Source of the DNA: DYRB01 sp963709645
GTDB lineage: Bacteria; Pseudomonadota; Gammaproteobacteria; Chromatiales; Chromatiaceae
Assembly (NCBI GenBank): GCA_963709645.1
Contig: CAVPXP010000011.1
Coordinates: forward strand, 124,001-188,000
Direction: 5' to 3'
DNA: 64,000 bases
How positions within the stretch are numbered: the stretch's first letter is position 1; each line of letters opens with the position of its first letter. Positions 26,722 through 35,589 of the stretch are shown here, piece by piece. The position numbers were made by a program, and so were the translations under genes. Under the pieces are notes generated by a model, which ran no database searches, was not told where the DNA came from, and saw only the letters and a list, made by a program, of their open reading frames with translations.

Positions 26722-28062
26722 TCAAGGCGACAGATCCCGGGGACGGGGGCTGGCCCCTGGCCGGCCACCGCCCCCGAACGCATCGACGGCCATGCTGAGC
26801 TCCGGGCAGGAGGATGCCTGCGTCGCCAGGCTGACCCCGGTGCGGATCGCGTCCCAGGCCTGACGCACACTGGTCGCCCCCGCCGCCGGGCCCATTGGGT
26901 GGCCAAAGACTCCGCGCCCTGGGATGAAGCCAAAGTCCACGCCTCCAACCCGCCGGTAGATCCCTTCCAGGGTTCCAGCCCACTCGCTGCCGCCTGGAAT
27001 CGGCAGACTGCGGGCGATGGGGCCCATGGGATCCAGACAGGCGCTGACGCCGTCCAGTACCTCCGTCTCGTTCATTCCCATCCGCGCCCCGAAGCCCGGC
27101 ATGATGACGCCGTCAAGGCCCGCCAGCCGCTGGAGCTTGTTGATGACACGCGTATGGACCCCGTAGCAGGGCAGGCGGCTCGCCGCAGCGATGAAGGCGA
27201 AATGCCCGATCAGCGGGACCCGGGTGTGGCGCCGCAACATGCGCACGGCGCTCAGACCAACCGTCATGGCGTTGATCAGCAGCAGATTCGCGCCGTTTCC
27301 GACCGCCAGGTCGTGCAGCGCACAGAGGCGATCCACCTCGTCGGTAATGTTGGCCAGATAGCCCTTGGGGACACCGGTCTCTGCCTCCGCCCGCCGGCGT
27401 TCCTCCCCCAGCAGGAAAGAGCGGCGCGACAGGGGGCAGAAGGGGATGTCGGCCAGCATCTCATCGTCCTTGACGACATCGAGCCCACCCAGCCAGCCCT
27501 GGTAGCCCAACTCGGCAAAGGGCTCAGGGGGCAGACCGATGTTGGGTTTGGTGACCCCGAAAAAGAGGGGGCGGCCGTAGACCCGCAGCAGATCGCGGAT
27601 GCCTTCGACGCCAAACTTGGGCCCCTCGAAACCAGCCAGATAGGTCTGGGGCAAACGTAGGTCGAGAAGCTTGATCAGCGGGATGCCGGGGACGAAATAG
27701 ACCCCCTCGCCCGCCACCGCCGAGAGCAGGTTGGGAATGCGCGGCCCGAAGTTGCCATGTGGGTGGGCAATGGTGACCCGACAGACGGAGACTTCGCCCC
27801 CGACCCGCTCAGTGGTAGGGCAGCTTGGGGCAGGGAGGCGGCCCTCTACGCGCAGGTCCAGCACCTTGGCCGCAAAGCGGGGACGGAAGTCCTCATCGAC
27901 CCCGACCCGGTGCCACTGGCCTGTGGACTGCTCGCTGCACAAAGCGGCGGCCGCCTCGCGGGGGTCGCCGTGGCACTCGAAGGCATAGTCGAGTTCGAGG
28001 TAGTCCTCGGGGTTCAGCTCCCCCGGTTGTGCGAAAAAGGCCGATACGTCAGAGGCTTTCAT
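26722..28062 (-). CDS. RuBisCO-like protein (form IV)
   Basis: A 446-residue member of the RuBisCO large-subunit superfamily, start at ATG 28062 (an ATG at 28086 is also open). It has the barrel lysine TKPNIGL (Lys172, where true RuBisCO has TKPKLGL, so the second active-site Lys is Asn) and the metal/carbamate site LDVVKDDE (Lys198-Glu201). A changed segment GHFAF is at 286-290 and the phosphate loop GRGVFGHPMGP at 382-392. Substitution of catalytic residues with retained KDDE is typical of form IV proteins of phototrophic sulfur bacteria. It is therefore unlikely to fix CO2. A deletion in Chlorobium linked such a protein to sulfur oxidation and stress. It lies between yjbQ and phhB. Confidence 0.92.
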   Translation of the reverse strand: MKASDVSAFFAQPGELNPEDYLELDYAFECHGDPREAAAALCSEQSTGQWHRVGVDEDFRPRFAAKVLDLRVEGRLPAPSCPTTERVGGEVSVCRVTIAHPHGNFGPRIPNLLSAVAGEGVYFVPGIPLIKLLDLRLPQTYLAGFEGPKFGVEGIRDLLRVYGRPLFFGVTKPNIGLPPEPFAELGYQGWLGGLDVVKDDEMLADIPFCPLSRRSFLLGEERRRAEAETGVPKGYLANITDEVDRLCALHDLAVGNGANLLLINAMTVGLSAVRMLRRHTRVPLIGHFAFIAAASRLPCYGVHTRVINKLQRLAGLDGVIMPGFGARMGMNETEVLDGVSACLDPMGPIARSLPIPGGSEWAGTLEGIYRRVGGVDFGFIPGRGVFGHPMGPAAGATSVRQAWDAIRTGVSLATQASSCPELSMAVDAFGGGGRPGASPRPRDLSP

Positions 28063-28107
28063 GTCAATTCCCGCCGTTGCGCCCATCGCGGCGCCAGAAT
28101 CTCAGCG

Positions 28108-28542
28108 TCAGCCGCCGCCCTCGCCGAAGAACTGCAGGTGGATCTGCCGCTCCGCGCGGGGTCCATCCAGCTCACAGAGGAAGACCGACTGCCAGCCCCC
28201 CAGCATCAACCGGCCGTCAACGATCGGTATGGTCTCACTGGCATTCATGAAGAGTCCCATGAGGTGGGCGTGGGCATTCTGACGGCCATCCACCGGGTCG
28301 CAGTTGTGCAGATAGTCGCCATGGCAGGGAACCAAGCCCTGGAGGAAGGCGACCATGTCCAGTTGCAGCTTCTCCTCGCGCTCGTTGAGGTTGATGTGGG
28401 CCGTGGTGTGGGGAGAGATCAGGGTCAGCAGGCCCTGGCGGATCCCGCTGCTCTCGAACAAGGTCCGCACCTGGGGCGTAATGTCGAGGAGCTGGATAGG
28501 CTCTGTGGTCGCCAGGGCGATGCGATGGTATACGAGTTTCAT
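28108..28542 (-). CDS. YjbQ/UPF0047 family protein
   Basis: A 144-residue single-domain protein. Conserved residues are visible in SPHTTAHINLNE, LPCHGDYLHNCDP (written here as VPCHGDYLHN), AHAHLMGLFMN and GRLMLGGWQSVFLCELDGPR. Family members show weak thiamine-phosphate synthase activity in vitro; the physiological role is unclear. The upstream membrane-protein gene stops at 28544, one base before this start, so they are co-translated. The RuBisCO-like gene starts 45 bases after it. Confidence 0.93.
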   Translation of the reverse strand: MKLVYHRIALATTEPIQLLDITPQVRTLFESSGIRQGLLTLISPHTTAHINLNEREEKLQLDMVAFLQGLVPCHGDYLHNCDPVDGRQNAHAHLMGLFMNASETIPIVDGRLMLGGWQSVFLCELDGPRAERQIHLQFFGEGGG

Positions 28543-28543
28543 G

Positions 28544-29182
28544 TCACCTCAGCATGCGGCGCAGGGCGGCGGTGAGCTTGACCGACGCCTTGGCATAGCG
28601 CCCCTCGGTCGCCACAAGCATCTCTTCGAGCCGCGCACTCAGTCTGGCCATGTCCTCGCGCAGGTGGGCGTCTTCCTGGTGAATGCGCTCGCGCAGCTCG
28701 GCCACCGAGCAGCAGCGCTTGAACAGGGACTCGCGGCGCCGGCGGGAGGCATCGTAGGCGTTATTGAGGTCCTTGATCCAGACGGTTTCGATGACCGCTA
28801 GGCAGGACTCGCGTACCGCCTCCAGCAGTTCGACCCCTGGGTCCTTGTTGCCTGCCTGGGTCAGCTCAGCGTGCTGGACCAGGATGGAAACAGCCACGGC
28901 GAGCCTGGAGACCAGGCCCTCCTCCAGGACCTCGCTGTCCTCGCGCAGGCAGCCCGACCGGCTGGGTTCAGGGTCCGTGGCGAAGCCAATCGGCCCAATG
29001 CTGGCTTGGACCAGGACCTCGACGCGCTCGATGAGCGCGCGGAGCTTGTGGTCAGTAACCGCCGCCCGGCGCTCGGCGGCCCTCGCCCCCTGCAACCGCA
29101 GCCCGGTGACAACGAGGACACCAGTGACGGCCACAAGGGTCGCCGCCTCACCGATACTCAGGGTCCAATCAATCGCGACCAT
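28544..29182 (-). CDS. membrane-anchored helical protein of unknown function
   Basis: A 212-residue protein. One transmembrane helix near the N-terminus (GEAATLVAVTGVLVVTGL), then almost entirely helical and rich in Glu, Arg and Ala, with the cytosolic part predicted coiled-coil (residues about 35-60 and 150-205). Two Cys in RCCSVAELRERI. It is in a minus-strand run, 148 bases after the Hsp70 gene and one base before yjbQ. I do not recognise a family. It might be a membrane tether for the Hsp70/DUF2760 pair, but this rests only on neighbourhood. Confidence 0.75.
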   Translation of the reverse strand: MVAIDWTLSIGEAATLVAVTGVLVVTGLRLQGARAAERRAAVTDHKLRALIERVEVLVQASIGPIGFATDPEPSRSGCLREDSEVLEEGLVSRLAVAVSILVQHAELTQAGNKDPGVELLEAVRESCLAVIETVWIKDLNNAYDASRRRRESLFKRCCSVAELRERIHQEDAHLREDMARLSARLEEMLVATEGRYAKASVKLTAALRRMLR

Positions 29183-29330
29183 GGGTTGCCCACGAGCCTA
29201 GAATGCCTGACAGGAACGACAGGACCGCAAAGGACGCACAAGACGCTTGCAGGGCCCGCCCCGACCGGACTGTCCGTCGGCATCCGGCCCCTGCTGACCG
29301 GACCGGGCGCACCGGGGCCCAGACCCAACC

Positions 29331-31178
29331 TTACTCCTCAGCGGACCCGCGCACATTAAACTCGACCTTCCAGTGCTTCTTGCCCTTACGCGGGATGGCC
29401 GTCAGCTCCAAGGTGCCGACCTCAGTCACCGCCGCCTGGAGACGTACAGGAACGATGTCCCCTGCCTGATGGTGGGCCCCGGTCGGTAGCTCGGCTTGGA
29501 GCTCCTCCAACTCCTCCAGCTCTTCCGGGGTCCAGTCTTCGAGCAGGACGCCGACGCGGTCCTCCCGGCGCACCGAGGAGCCGAAGAAGCGGAAGCGCAC
29601 CGGCTCACCCACCACGAGCCCGAACTCCTGGGGCGCAATCTCTGGCTCAGATCCCTCCTCCATGCCGAAGGGGGCCAGGCACAGAGCCTGGAGCGGGGGC
29701 TCAAGCCCGGGGACAGCAGGCATGGAGCTCTCGATCCCGACGTAATAGGACTGGGCCGTGCCACCGCGGATGCGCACCCCGCCCACATGGCGAACGTAGC
29801 CGTAATAGGCCGCGCCTCGGGCCACCGCCAGGTCCAGGTCCGGGGCCCCGAGCAGGCGTGCACTGTCGCCTGCCTCTGCGGCCAGCCACCGCTCGATGAT
29901 GTGCATGACCCGGTCGCGCAGGACCTCGGCCTTGAAGACGCCCCCATTAAAAAGGACCGCCGTCGGGTGCAGGAAGGTCCGCCCTGCTCCCTGAGGGACG
30001 AAGCCCTCCAGGGTTTCTGTGGCCGTGGTCTGGCGGCCGAGGAAGGCAGCCAGGTGCCGGGTCACCCCAGGATCTTGTGCAAAGGGCAGACCGAGCTTGG
30101 TCAGGGCCGTACGGGCCCGGCCCGCCGGGCGGGCGCTGGCCGGAACCTCCGGAAAGAAGCCGTCGATCAGCGTCTGGGTCACCTCCGCGCGGGTGAGCTC
30201 GGTACGCACACTCCCACCCACCAGCTTGGCCCCGCGGCTCGGAACCACCACCGGAACCAGGTCCAAATCAGGCTCGCTCAGGATGCGCTCCTTGGCGTGG
30301 CGGCAGCCGTGGGTCAGGGCCTGGATCTGCCAGCGGTCCAGCTCCACCCCGATCTGGCCGAGCTTCCCTTTGACCACATGCGCCAGGGCGAGGTCCATAT
30401 TGTCGCCGCCGAGCAGGATGTGCTCCCCCACCGCAACGCGCGTCAGCTCCAGGGCCCCCTCGCGCTCGGTGACGGCAATGAGCGAGAGGTCCGTGGTGCC
30501 GCCGCCCACGTCCACCACCAGGATGATGTCGCCCACCCGGACCTGCTTGCGCCAGGTCCCGCGGCTGTCGTTGACCCAGTTGTAGAGGGCAGCTTGGGGC
30601 TCCTCCAGCAGGACCAAATTCTCGATGCCAAGGGCGCGCGCCGCATCGGCGGTCAGCTCGCGGGCGGCCGGATCGAAGGAGGCCGGAACCGTGACCGTAA
30701 CCTCCTGGTCCGCCAGATCGGCGTAGGGGTGCAACCCGTTCCAAGCGTCGCGCAGGTGGCGCAGGTACTGGGTGCTGGCCTCCAGGGGCGAGACCTGGGG
30801 GACCTCCTCCGGAACCCCGGCAGGGAGTATGGGGGCGCGACGATCCACGTCCGGGTGACAGAGCCAGCTCTTCGCGCTGAAGACCAAGCGGATGGGGGTA
30901 TTGGCCCCGAGGCTGCGGGCCAACTCGCCAACAATGCGCCCCGGGTCCGAGTCCCAGGGAAGTCGCAGGTCGCCGGGCTTAAGCTCCTCCGGGTGGGGCA
31001 GGTAGAGGAAGGAAGGAAGCGTGGGACGCTCTTCCACCGATCCTGGCCCGGTCAACTGGGGTATCTCCAACAGACCCTGGACCACCTCCTCGCCGTCGCT
31101 CTGCTCCAGGTCCACGTAGGACAGGGCACAGTGCGTAGTCCCTAGGTCGATGCCCACCGCGAAACGCCGGGCAGTCAT
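29331..31178 (-). CDS. Hsp70-family protein (DUF2760-associated)
   Basis: A 615-residue non-canonical Hsp70. Start at ATG 31178, just before MTARRFAVGIDLGTTH. ATPase motifs: VGIDLGTTHCALSY, LVVDVGGGTTDLSLI and a late AVLFNGGVFKAE in place of the usual GGSTRIP. It lacks a normal DnaK C-terminal lid and has its own beta-rich end (FEVEFNVRGSAEE-like, about residues 520-615). Its start overlaps the stop of the DUF2760 gene (ATGA), so the two are translationally coupled. These pairs recur in proteobacteria; clients are unknown. Distinct from hscA at 13201. Confidence 0.92.
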   Translation of the reverse strand: MTARRFAVGIDLGTTHCALSYVDLEQSDGEEVVQGLLEIPQLTGPGSVEERPTLPSFLYLPHPEELKPGDLRLPWDSDPGRIVGELARSLGANTPIRLVFSAKSWLCHPDVDRRAPILPAGVPEEVPQVSPLEASTQYLRHLRDAWNGLHPYADLADQEVTVTVPASFDPAARELTADAARALGIENLVLLEEPQAALYNWVNDSRGTWRKQVRVGDIILVVDVGGGTTDLSLIAVTEREGALELTRVAVGEHILLGGDNMDLALAHVVKGKLGQIGVELDRWQIQALTHGCRHAKERILSEPDLDLVPVVVPSRGAKLVGGSVRTELTRAEVTQTLIDGFFPEVPASARPAGRARTALTKLGLPFAQDPGVTRHLAAFLGRQTTATETLEGFVPQGAGRTFLHPTAVLFNGGVFKAEVLRDRVMHIIERWLAAEAGDSARLLGAPDLDLAVARGAAYYGYVRHVGGVRIRGGTAQSYYVGIESSMPAVPGLEPPLQALCLAPFGMEEGSEPEIAPQEFGLVVGEPVRFRFFGSSVRREDRVGVLLEDWTPEELEELEELQAELPTGAHHQAGDIVPVRLQAAVTEVGTLELTAIPRKGKKHWKVEFNVRGSAEE

Positions 31179-31732
31179 AGTTCTACCTCCGCCGTCGTCA
31201 CTATCTTGAGATCGTGGCCCGCGGCCACCTGGGGCAAGCTTACCTGGGTGGCCCGCCAACCGCGATGGATCAGAGTACCGGTGAAGGGCGCTTCACCCAC
31301 GACGTTGCCGGTGACGCGCACCATGGAAGCGTCGAATCCGGCCCCAAGGGTCACCTGGCTGCCCTCGGGCTCGTCGCGTATGGGACGGATCGCCAGATAC
31401 TCCTCCAAAACCTGACGGCACCCTTGGTGGACCAGGCGCGCCGCCGCCCCAACCTCCTGATCCGAGAAGGCCGTGATGTCTTGTTGGAGGAAGTCGATAA
31501 ACCGCCCGTTCTGCTGCAAGAGCGACAGCAGCTGGAGGGCCGACTGCGGCTCGGTGGCGGCGGGGGGCGGCATCGGCTGCGCCGCCTTGCGGGGTGAGCG
31601 CTTGGCTTTGGGACGCGGAGCCTCAGCCTCGATTTCGGCCGCTTCTGCCGGCGCACTTCGGCCGATCAGGCGGCGCAGAGACGCAACGACGCCGGAGAGC
31701 CGTTCGAGAATGGACGGTTTGGAATCAGACAT
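31175..31732 (-). CDS. DUF2760-domain protein
   Basis: A 185-residue protein. An N-terminal helix (ILERLSGVVASLRRLIG) and a low-complexity Ala/Pro/Lys linker lead to the conserved DUF2760 domain (from about residue 62: ALQLLSLLQQNGRFIDFLQQD, then FSDQEVGAAARLVHQGCR and GTLIHRGWRAT). Overlaps the Hsp70 gene by four bases, which points to a cochaperone or dedicated partner of that Hsp70. Biochemical role undescribed as far as I know. Confidence 0.9.
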   Translation of the reverse strand: MSDSKPSILERLSGVVASLRRLIGRSAPAEAAEIEAEAPRPKAKRSPRKAAQPMPPPAATEPQSALQLLSLLQQNGRFIDFLQQDITAFSDQEVGAAARLVHQGCRQVLEEYLAIRPIRDEPEGSQVTLGAGFDASMVRVTGNVVGEAPFTGTLIHRGWRATQVSLPQVAAGHDLKIVTTAEVEL

Positions 31733-31996
31733 AGGGGCCCTCTGGTTATTGGCGCCGGACGGGGCCCCATCGTTCCTCGGCCCGGCATCGCGGCGCTGTT
31801 GGCGCGCATGTTAGCGCGGGTCGCGGACAAAGGCGCGGCCGGTGCACGGACTCCCAGCCCTCCTGCCCCAGGGGCGTGCCATAATCCGCGCACCAGGGAC
31901 ACCAGTCCCAAGACCAACGGGGTCAGTATCCATGCCGTACAGCCAGACCGGTTCGACCTGCCGCAAAGGGATGCCCTGAGGATCTCTGCAGTGCGA

Positions 31997-32215
31997 ATGA
32001 CCCCCACCACCGCCGAGCGCGAGGAAATGATCTGCGTGGCCGCCTATTATCGCGCGGAGCACCGCGGCTTCGCCCCGGGCGGGGCCGGGCAGGATTGGCT
32101 CGAGGCGGAGGCCGAAATCGACCGCCTCCTCGCCGCCATGGCCCGCCAAGGCATCAGCCGCGAGGCCTACGAGCGCGCCGGACTGCGCCACGCCCTTCGG
32201 CTCTGGGCGGAATAA
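31997..32215 (+). CDS. DUF2934-domain small protein
   Basis: A protein of 72 residues from ATG 31997 (the frame continues upstream in non-conserved DNA; in-frame GTG 31991 is also possible). The DUF2934 pattern is clear: EREEMICVAAYYRAEHRGF, then QDWLEAEAEIDRLL. A short C-terminal helix follows. Function unknown; such proteins are widespread in sulfur-oxidising gammaproteobacteria. Followed by a terminator shared with the tRNA gene. Confidence 0.8.
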   Translation: MTPTTAEREEMICVAAYYRAEHRGFAPGGAGQDWLEAEAEIDRLLAAMARQGISREAYERAGLRHALRLWAE

Positions 32216-32293
32216 TGGGCATGGCCGGGAAGGCGCAGGCGGCGACCCTCGGACCCGTGACGAAACCGGTCTGGACCGCCGGCGACAAAAGAA

Positions 32294-32323
32294 AAGGGCT
32301 CGCACCCTGGAATGCGAGCCCTT
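32294..32323. terminator. bidirectional terminator
   Basis: An 11-bp stem (AAGGGCTCGCA / TGCGAGCCCTT) with an 8-base loop. On the plus strand a TTGTTTTATTT tract follows; on the minus strand CTTTTCTTTT follows. It ends both the DUF2934 gene and the tRNA-Glu transcript. Confidence 0.88.
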
Positions 32324-32331
32324 GTTTTATT

Positions 32332-32406
32332 TGGCGCTCCCTAGGGGATTTGAACCCCTGTTACCGACGTGAGAGGCCAGCGTCCTAACCACTAGACGAA
32401 GGGAGC
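32332..32406 (-). tRNA. tRNA-Glu (anticodon CUC)
   Basis: Full cloverleaf on the minus strand. The 7-bp acceptor is GCTCCCT/AGGGAGC, the T-arm is GGGGTTCGAATCCCC, and the anticodon loop CTCTCAC gives anticodon CTC, reading GAG. The 3' CCA is encoded. Sequence is close to bacterial tRNA-Glu throughout (for example TTCGTCTAG and GGTAAC). GAG is the dominant Glu codon in GC-rich genomes, so a CUC tRNA is sensible beside the usual UUC one. Confidence 0.97.
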
Positions 32407-32429
32407 GGATCGAAATCGCGAAAGCCGGT

Positions 32430-32457
32430 ATTATACGCAGATGCTACCAACCCTCAA
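32430..32457 (-). promoter_or_regulatory. sigma-70-type promoter of tRNA-Glu
   Basis: On the minus strand TTGAGG (32457-32452), a 16-base spacer and a perfect TATAAT (32435-32430) precede the tRNA by 24 bases. The promoter overlaps the presumed pcnB start codon at 32441 on the other strand. Confidence 0.8.
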
Positions 32458-33977
32458 GCAACGGATCGCGTCTATCGGCCAACGCCTCTTCGGGAAGAAC
32501 GCCCCAGAGACCACCCCGGCGGGCTTGGCCGCAGCCACCGGGGCGGCGGCGCCCGATGTAGATCCGACCCCGCCTGACCCCGCTCGGCAAAGTCATCCCG
32601 ACCCCGCCCCCCGCCCGAAGGCTCGGACGCGCCGACCTGGGCAGCCCAGGACCGGCTCGGCCCAGGGTCCAGCCGGACCGAGGGTCGTACCCCGTGCGGA
32701 ACACAACATCTCGCGCGCCAACATCAGCCCCAATGCCCTCAAGGTCCTGTATCGCCTGCGCCAGTCCGGCTTTCAGGCCCATCTGGTGGGCGGCGGGGTC
32801 CGCGACCTCCTGCTCGGGCGCGAGCCCAAGGACTTCGACGTCGCCACCGACGCCGAGCCCGAAGAAGTACGCGGGGTCTTTCGCAATTGCCGGCTGATCG
32901 GGCGACGCTTCCGCCTGGCCCATGTCCACTTCGGCCCCGAGATCATCGAGGTGGCGACCTTCCGCGGCCTCAACCCGGACGTGGCAGAGGCCGACCGGCG
33001 GGTCGAAAACGGACTGATCCTGCGCGACAACGCCTACGGAACCATCGAGGAGGACGCCCTCCGGCGCGATTTCACGGTCAACGCCCTTTACTACGACATC
33101 GGCGACTTTTCCGTCCTCGACTACACCAACGGCCTCGATGACCTGCGCGCCGGACGGCTGCGCCTCATCGGCGACGACCCGGAGCGGCGGTACCGCGAGG
33201 ACCCGGTGCGCATGCTGCGGGCGGTGCGTTTCGCCTGCAAGCTGGGCTTTCACCATCGATTCCCCCTGCGAGCAGCCCCTGCGGGAACAGGGTTACCTTT
33301 TGCAGGACATCGCCGCTGCCCGCCTCTTCGACGAACTGATCAAGCTTTTCCAGGCCGGGTTCGGGCTCGATGCCTTCGAGAAGCTGCGTCACTACGGGCT
33401 CTTCGGCCACCTCTTCCCGGACACCGAGGACTGCCTGGCCCGGGAGGAGCACGACTTCCCCATCACCTTCGTTTCCCGCGGACTGGCCAACACGGATGTG
33501 CGTGTCGAACAGAACCAGCCGGTGACCCCCGCCTTCCTGTTCGCTGTCCTGCTCTGGGAGCCCGTGCGCCAGCGCTACCAGGAACTTCTGGATCGCGGAC
33601 GCGAGCCCATCGACGCCATGATCCTGGCTGGGAGCGAGACCGCCGCCCGCCAGCAGTCTCGGGTGGCCATCCCCAAGCGGTTCTCCCTGCCCATGCGCGA
33701 GATCTGGGAGATGCAGCCGCGCCTGGAGCAACGCCAGGGGACCCGGCCCCATCGGCTGCTTGGCCACCCCCGCCTGCGAGCCGCCTACGACTTCCTGGTT
33801 CTGCGCGCCGCGGCTGGCGAGGCGGACCTAGAGCTGGCCGACTGGTGGACCAGGTTCTTGGATGGTGACACCCAAGAGCGGACGCGTATGACCGAGACTG
33901 GGACCAAGCGACGCCGGCGGCGCAGACGACCGAAGGAGAAGGTGGCAACGACCGTTGGGACCCTGGATGGCAACTGA
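32441..33977 (+). CDS. pcnB: poly(A) polymerase I (1-base frameshift)
   Basis: Adds poly(A) tails to RNA for decay. A long Ala/Pro/Arg linker (residues about 20-85) precedes the nucleotidyltransferase core: RLRQSGFQAHLVGGGVRDLL and the catalytic KDFDVATDA pair of Asp, then RRDFTVNALYYD and PVRMLRAVRFACKLGF. An extra C at about 33251 breaks the frame; without it the sequence continues TIDSPCEQPLREQGYLLQDI and gives about 511 residues. The C-terminal arm ends in a strongly basic tail (RRRRRRRPKEK). It overlaps folK by 11 bases. The 32441 start has no clear ribosome-binding site. Confidence 0.92.
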
Positions 33978-34527
33978 GGGGCTTTCCCTGTCCCAGGTGG
34001 CCTACGTGGGCCTAGGCAGCAACCTCGCAGACCCGCAGAACCAGGTCCGCCAAGCCCTGGCAGCCCTCGATCGTCTGGCCGCGACCCGCCTGCTCGCGGC
34101 CTCCGCCCTCTACGTCACCGCCCCTGTCGGCCCCCAGGACCAACCCGACTTCGTCAACGCCGTGGCCCGTCTGAGTACGCAGCTGTCCCCCATGGAGTTG
34201 CTCGCCGCCTTGCTCACCATCGAGGCCGCACAGGGTCGTCGCCGCGACGGCACCCGTTGGGGACCGCGCACCCTGGATCTCGACCTGCTCCTGCATGGCA
34301 ATGTGGAGCTCGACCTGCCGGGACTGCGCCTGCCCCACCCGGAGATCTACCGACGCGCTTTTGTCCTCGTCCCATTAGCTGACGTGGCCCCCTTGCGGCT
34401 GCCGATCCCTGGCCAGGGGACCTTGGGAGAGTTGCTCCGCGCGAGCGCCGGCGCGGAGATCCGCCGCCTTCCCTGCCCACCACCCTATGCTGCTTGTGAG
34501 CCAGACGCCGGACTAGCAAGATCCTGA
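33967..34527 (+). CDS. folK: 2-amino-4-hydroxy-6-hydroxymethyldihydropteridine pyrophosphokinase
   Basis: A protein of 186 residues from ATG 33967, inside the end of pcnB. HPPK motifs: YVGLGSNLADP near the start, the PQDQPDFVNAVARL segment, and the catalytic GPRTLDLDLLL. It transfers pyrophosphate to the pterin in folate synthesis. The pcnB-folK-panB order is a well-known gammaproteobacterial arrangement. Confidence 0.96.
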   Translation: MATEGLSLSQVAYVGLGSNLADPQNQVRQALAALDRLAATRLLAASALYVTAPVGPQDQPDFVNAVARLSTQLSPMELLAALLTIEAAQGRRRDGTRWGPRTLDLDLLLHGNVELDLPGLRLPHPEIYRRAFVLVPLADVAPLRLPIPGQGTLGELLRASAGAEIRRLPCPPPYAACEPDAGLARS

Positions 34528-34708
34528 GTCGAGCAGCCACCTCCCAGCGGGACGCCTCAAGCCATCCCTGCCTACCCTTGGCGCTCGGACAACGCAATCG
34601 AGGCCGAACCCGCGGCAGCGCCGATAGCGGAGGGTCTTGCGCTGGCGGCTGGAATCCGGCACCCGTCGCCCTTACTCTACTACTCAGACTCGACCCGCGG
34701 AGCCCCGC

Positions 34709-35509
34709 ATGCAACAGGTCACCGTCTCCACCCTCGCCGCCATGAAGGGGCGCGGTGAGCCCATCGCCTGTCTGACCTGCTATGACGCCAGTTTCGCCCG
34801 CTTGCTGGAGCAGGCCGGGGTAGAGGTGTTGTTGGTAGGTGACTCCCTCGGCATGGTCCTGCAGGGCCACAAGACCACCTTACCTGTGACCCTGGATCAG
34901 ATGGTCTACCACTGCGCCTGCGTCGCGCGGCGCCGCGAGCGCGCCCTGCTCGTCGCCGACATGCCCTTCCTGAGCTGCGCCACCCCCGAGCGCGCCCTGG
35001 ACGCGGCGGGCCGGCTGGTGCAAGAGGGCGGTGCCCACATGGTCAAGCTCGAAGGGGGGGCGGCCGTGGTAAACACCGTCGCCGCCATCATCGCCCAAGG
35101 GATCCCGGTTTGCGGGCACCTGGGACTCCTGCCGCAGTCGGTGCACCGGCTCGGCGGCTACCGCGTCCAGGGGCGCGATACAGCCTCCGCCCAGACCATT
35201 CGGGACGACGCCATGGCCCTCCAGGCCGCTGGTGCCGGGCTCCTGGTCCTGGAGTGCGTCCCCGCGGCCCTGGCCACTGAGGTCGCCCAGGCGCTGGCGA
35301 TCCCGGTGATCGGCATCGGGGCCGGCAACGGCTGCGATGGCCAGGTCCTGGTGCTCTACGACATGCTCGGGGTGAATCCAGACCGCCCACCCAGCTTCAG
35401 CAAGAACTTCTTGCAGGGGCGAGATGACGGCGTCTCAGGGGCCGTCACGGCCTATGCGCAAGCGGTCAAGGCGCGCACCTTCCCGGGACCGGAACAAACC
35501 CCTGCCTGA
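34709..35509 (+). CDS. panB: 3-methyl-2-oxobutanoate hydroxymethyltransferase
   Basis: A 266-residue TIM-barrel enzyme starting MQQVTVSTLAAMKGRGEPI. Conserved segments: CYDASFARLLEQAG, LVGDSLGMV (Mg-binding Asp), KLEGG, GHLGLLPQSV and IGIGAGNGCDGQVL. First step of pantothenate synthesis: adds a hydroxymethyl group to alpha-ketoisovalerate from methylene-THF. Followed 80 bases later by panC. Intact. Confidence 0.96.
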   Translation: MQQVTVSTLAAMKGRGEPIACLTCYDASFARLLEQAGVEVLLVGDSLGMVLQGHKTTLPVTLDQMVYHCACVARRRERALLVADMPFLSCATPERALDAAGRLVQEGGAHMVKLEGGAAVVNTVAAIIAQGIPVCGHLGLLPQSVHRLGGYRVQGRDTASAQTIRDDAMALQAAGAGLLVLECVPAALATEVAQALAIPVIGIGAGNGCDGQVLVLYDMLGVNPDRPPSFSKNFLQGRDDGVSGAVTAYAQAVKARTFPGPEQTPA

Positions 35510-35589
35510 GGACAGGTGAGGGACCGGCCGGAAGAGGCGAGGAGACCCGCGGCACCCCCACCCAAGACCAAAAGCGGAGGCCCCCGACC

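Noticed and set aside
26722..28062. True carboxylating RuBisCO large subunit
   Set aside because: The TKPK lysine is replaced by Asn, the active-site loop segments differ, and no small subunit or cbb genes are nearby; form IV is the better call.
29496..31145. Plus-strand open frame of 549 codons opposite the Hsp70 gene
   Set aside because: Shadow of the Hsp70 reading frame.
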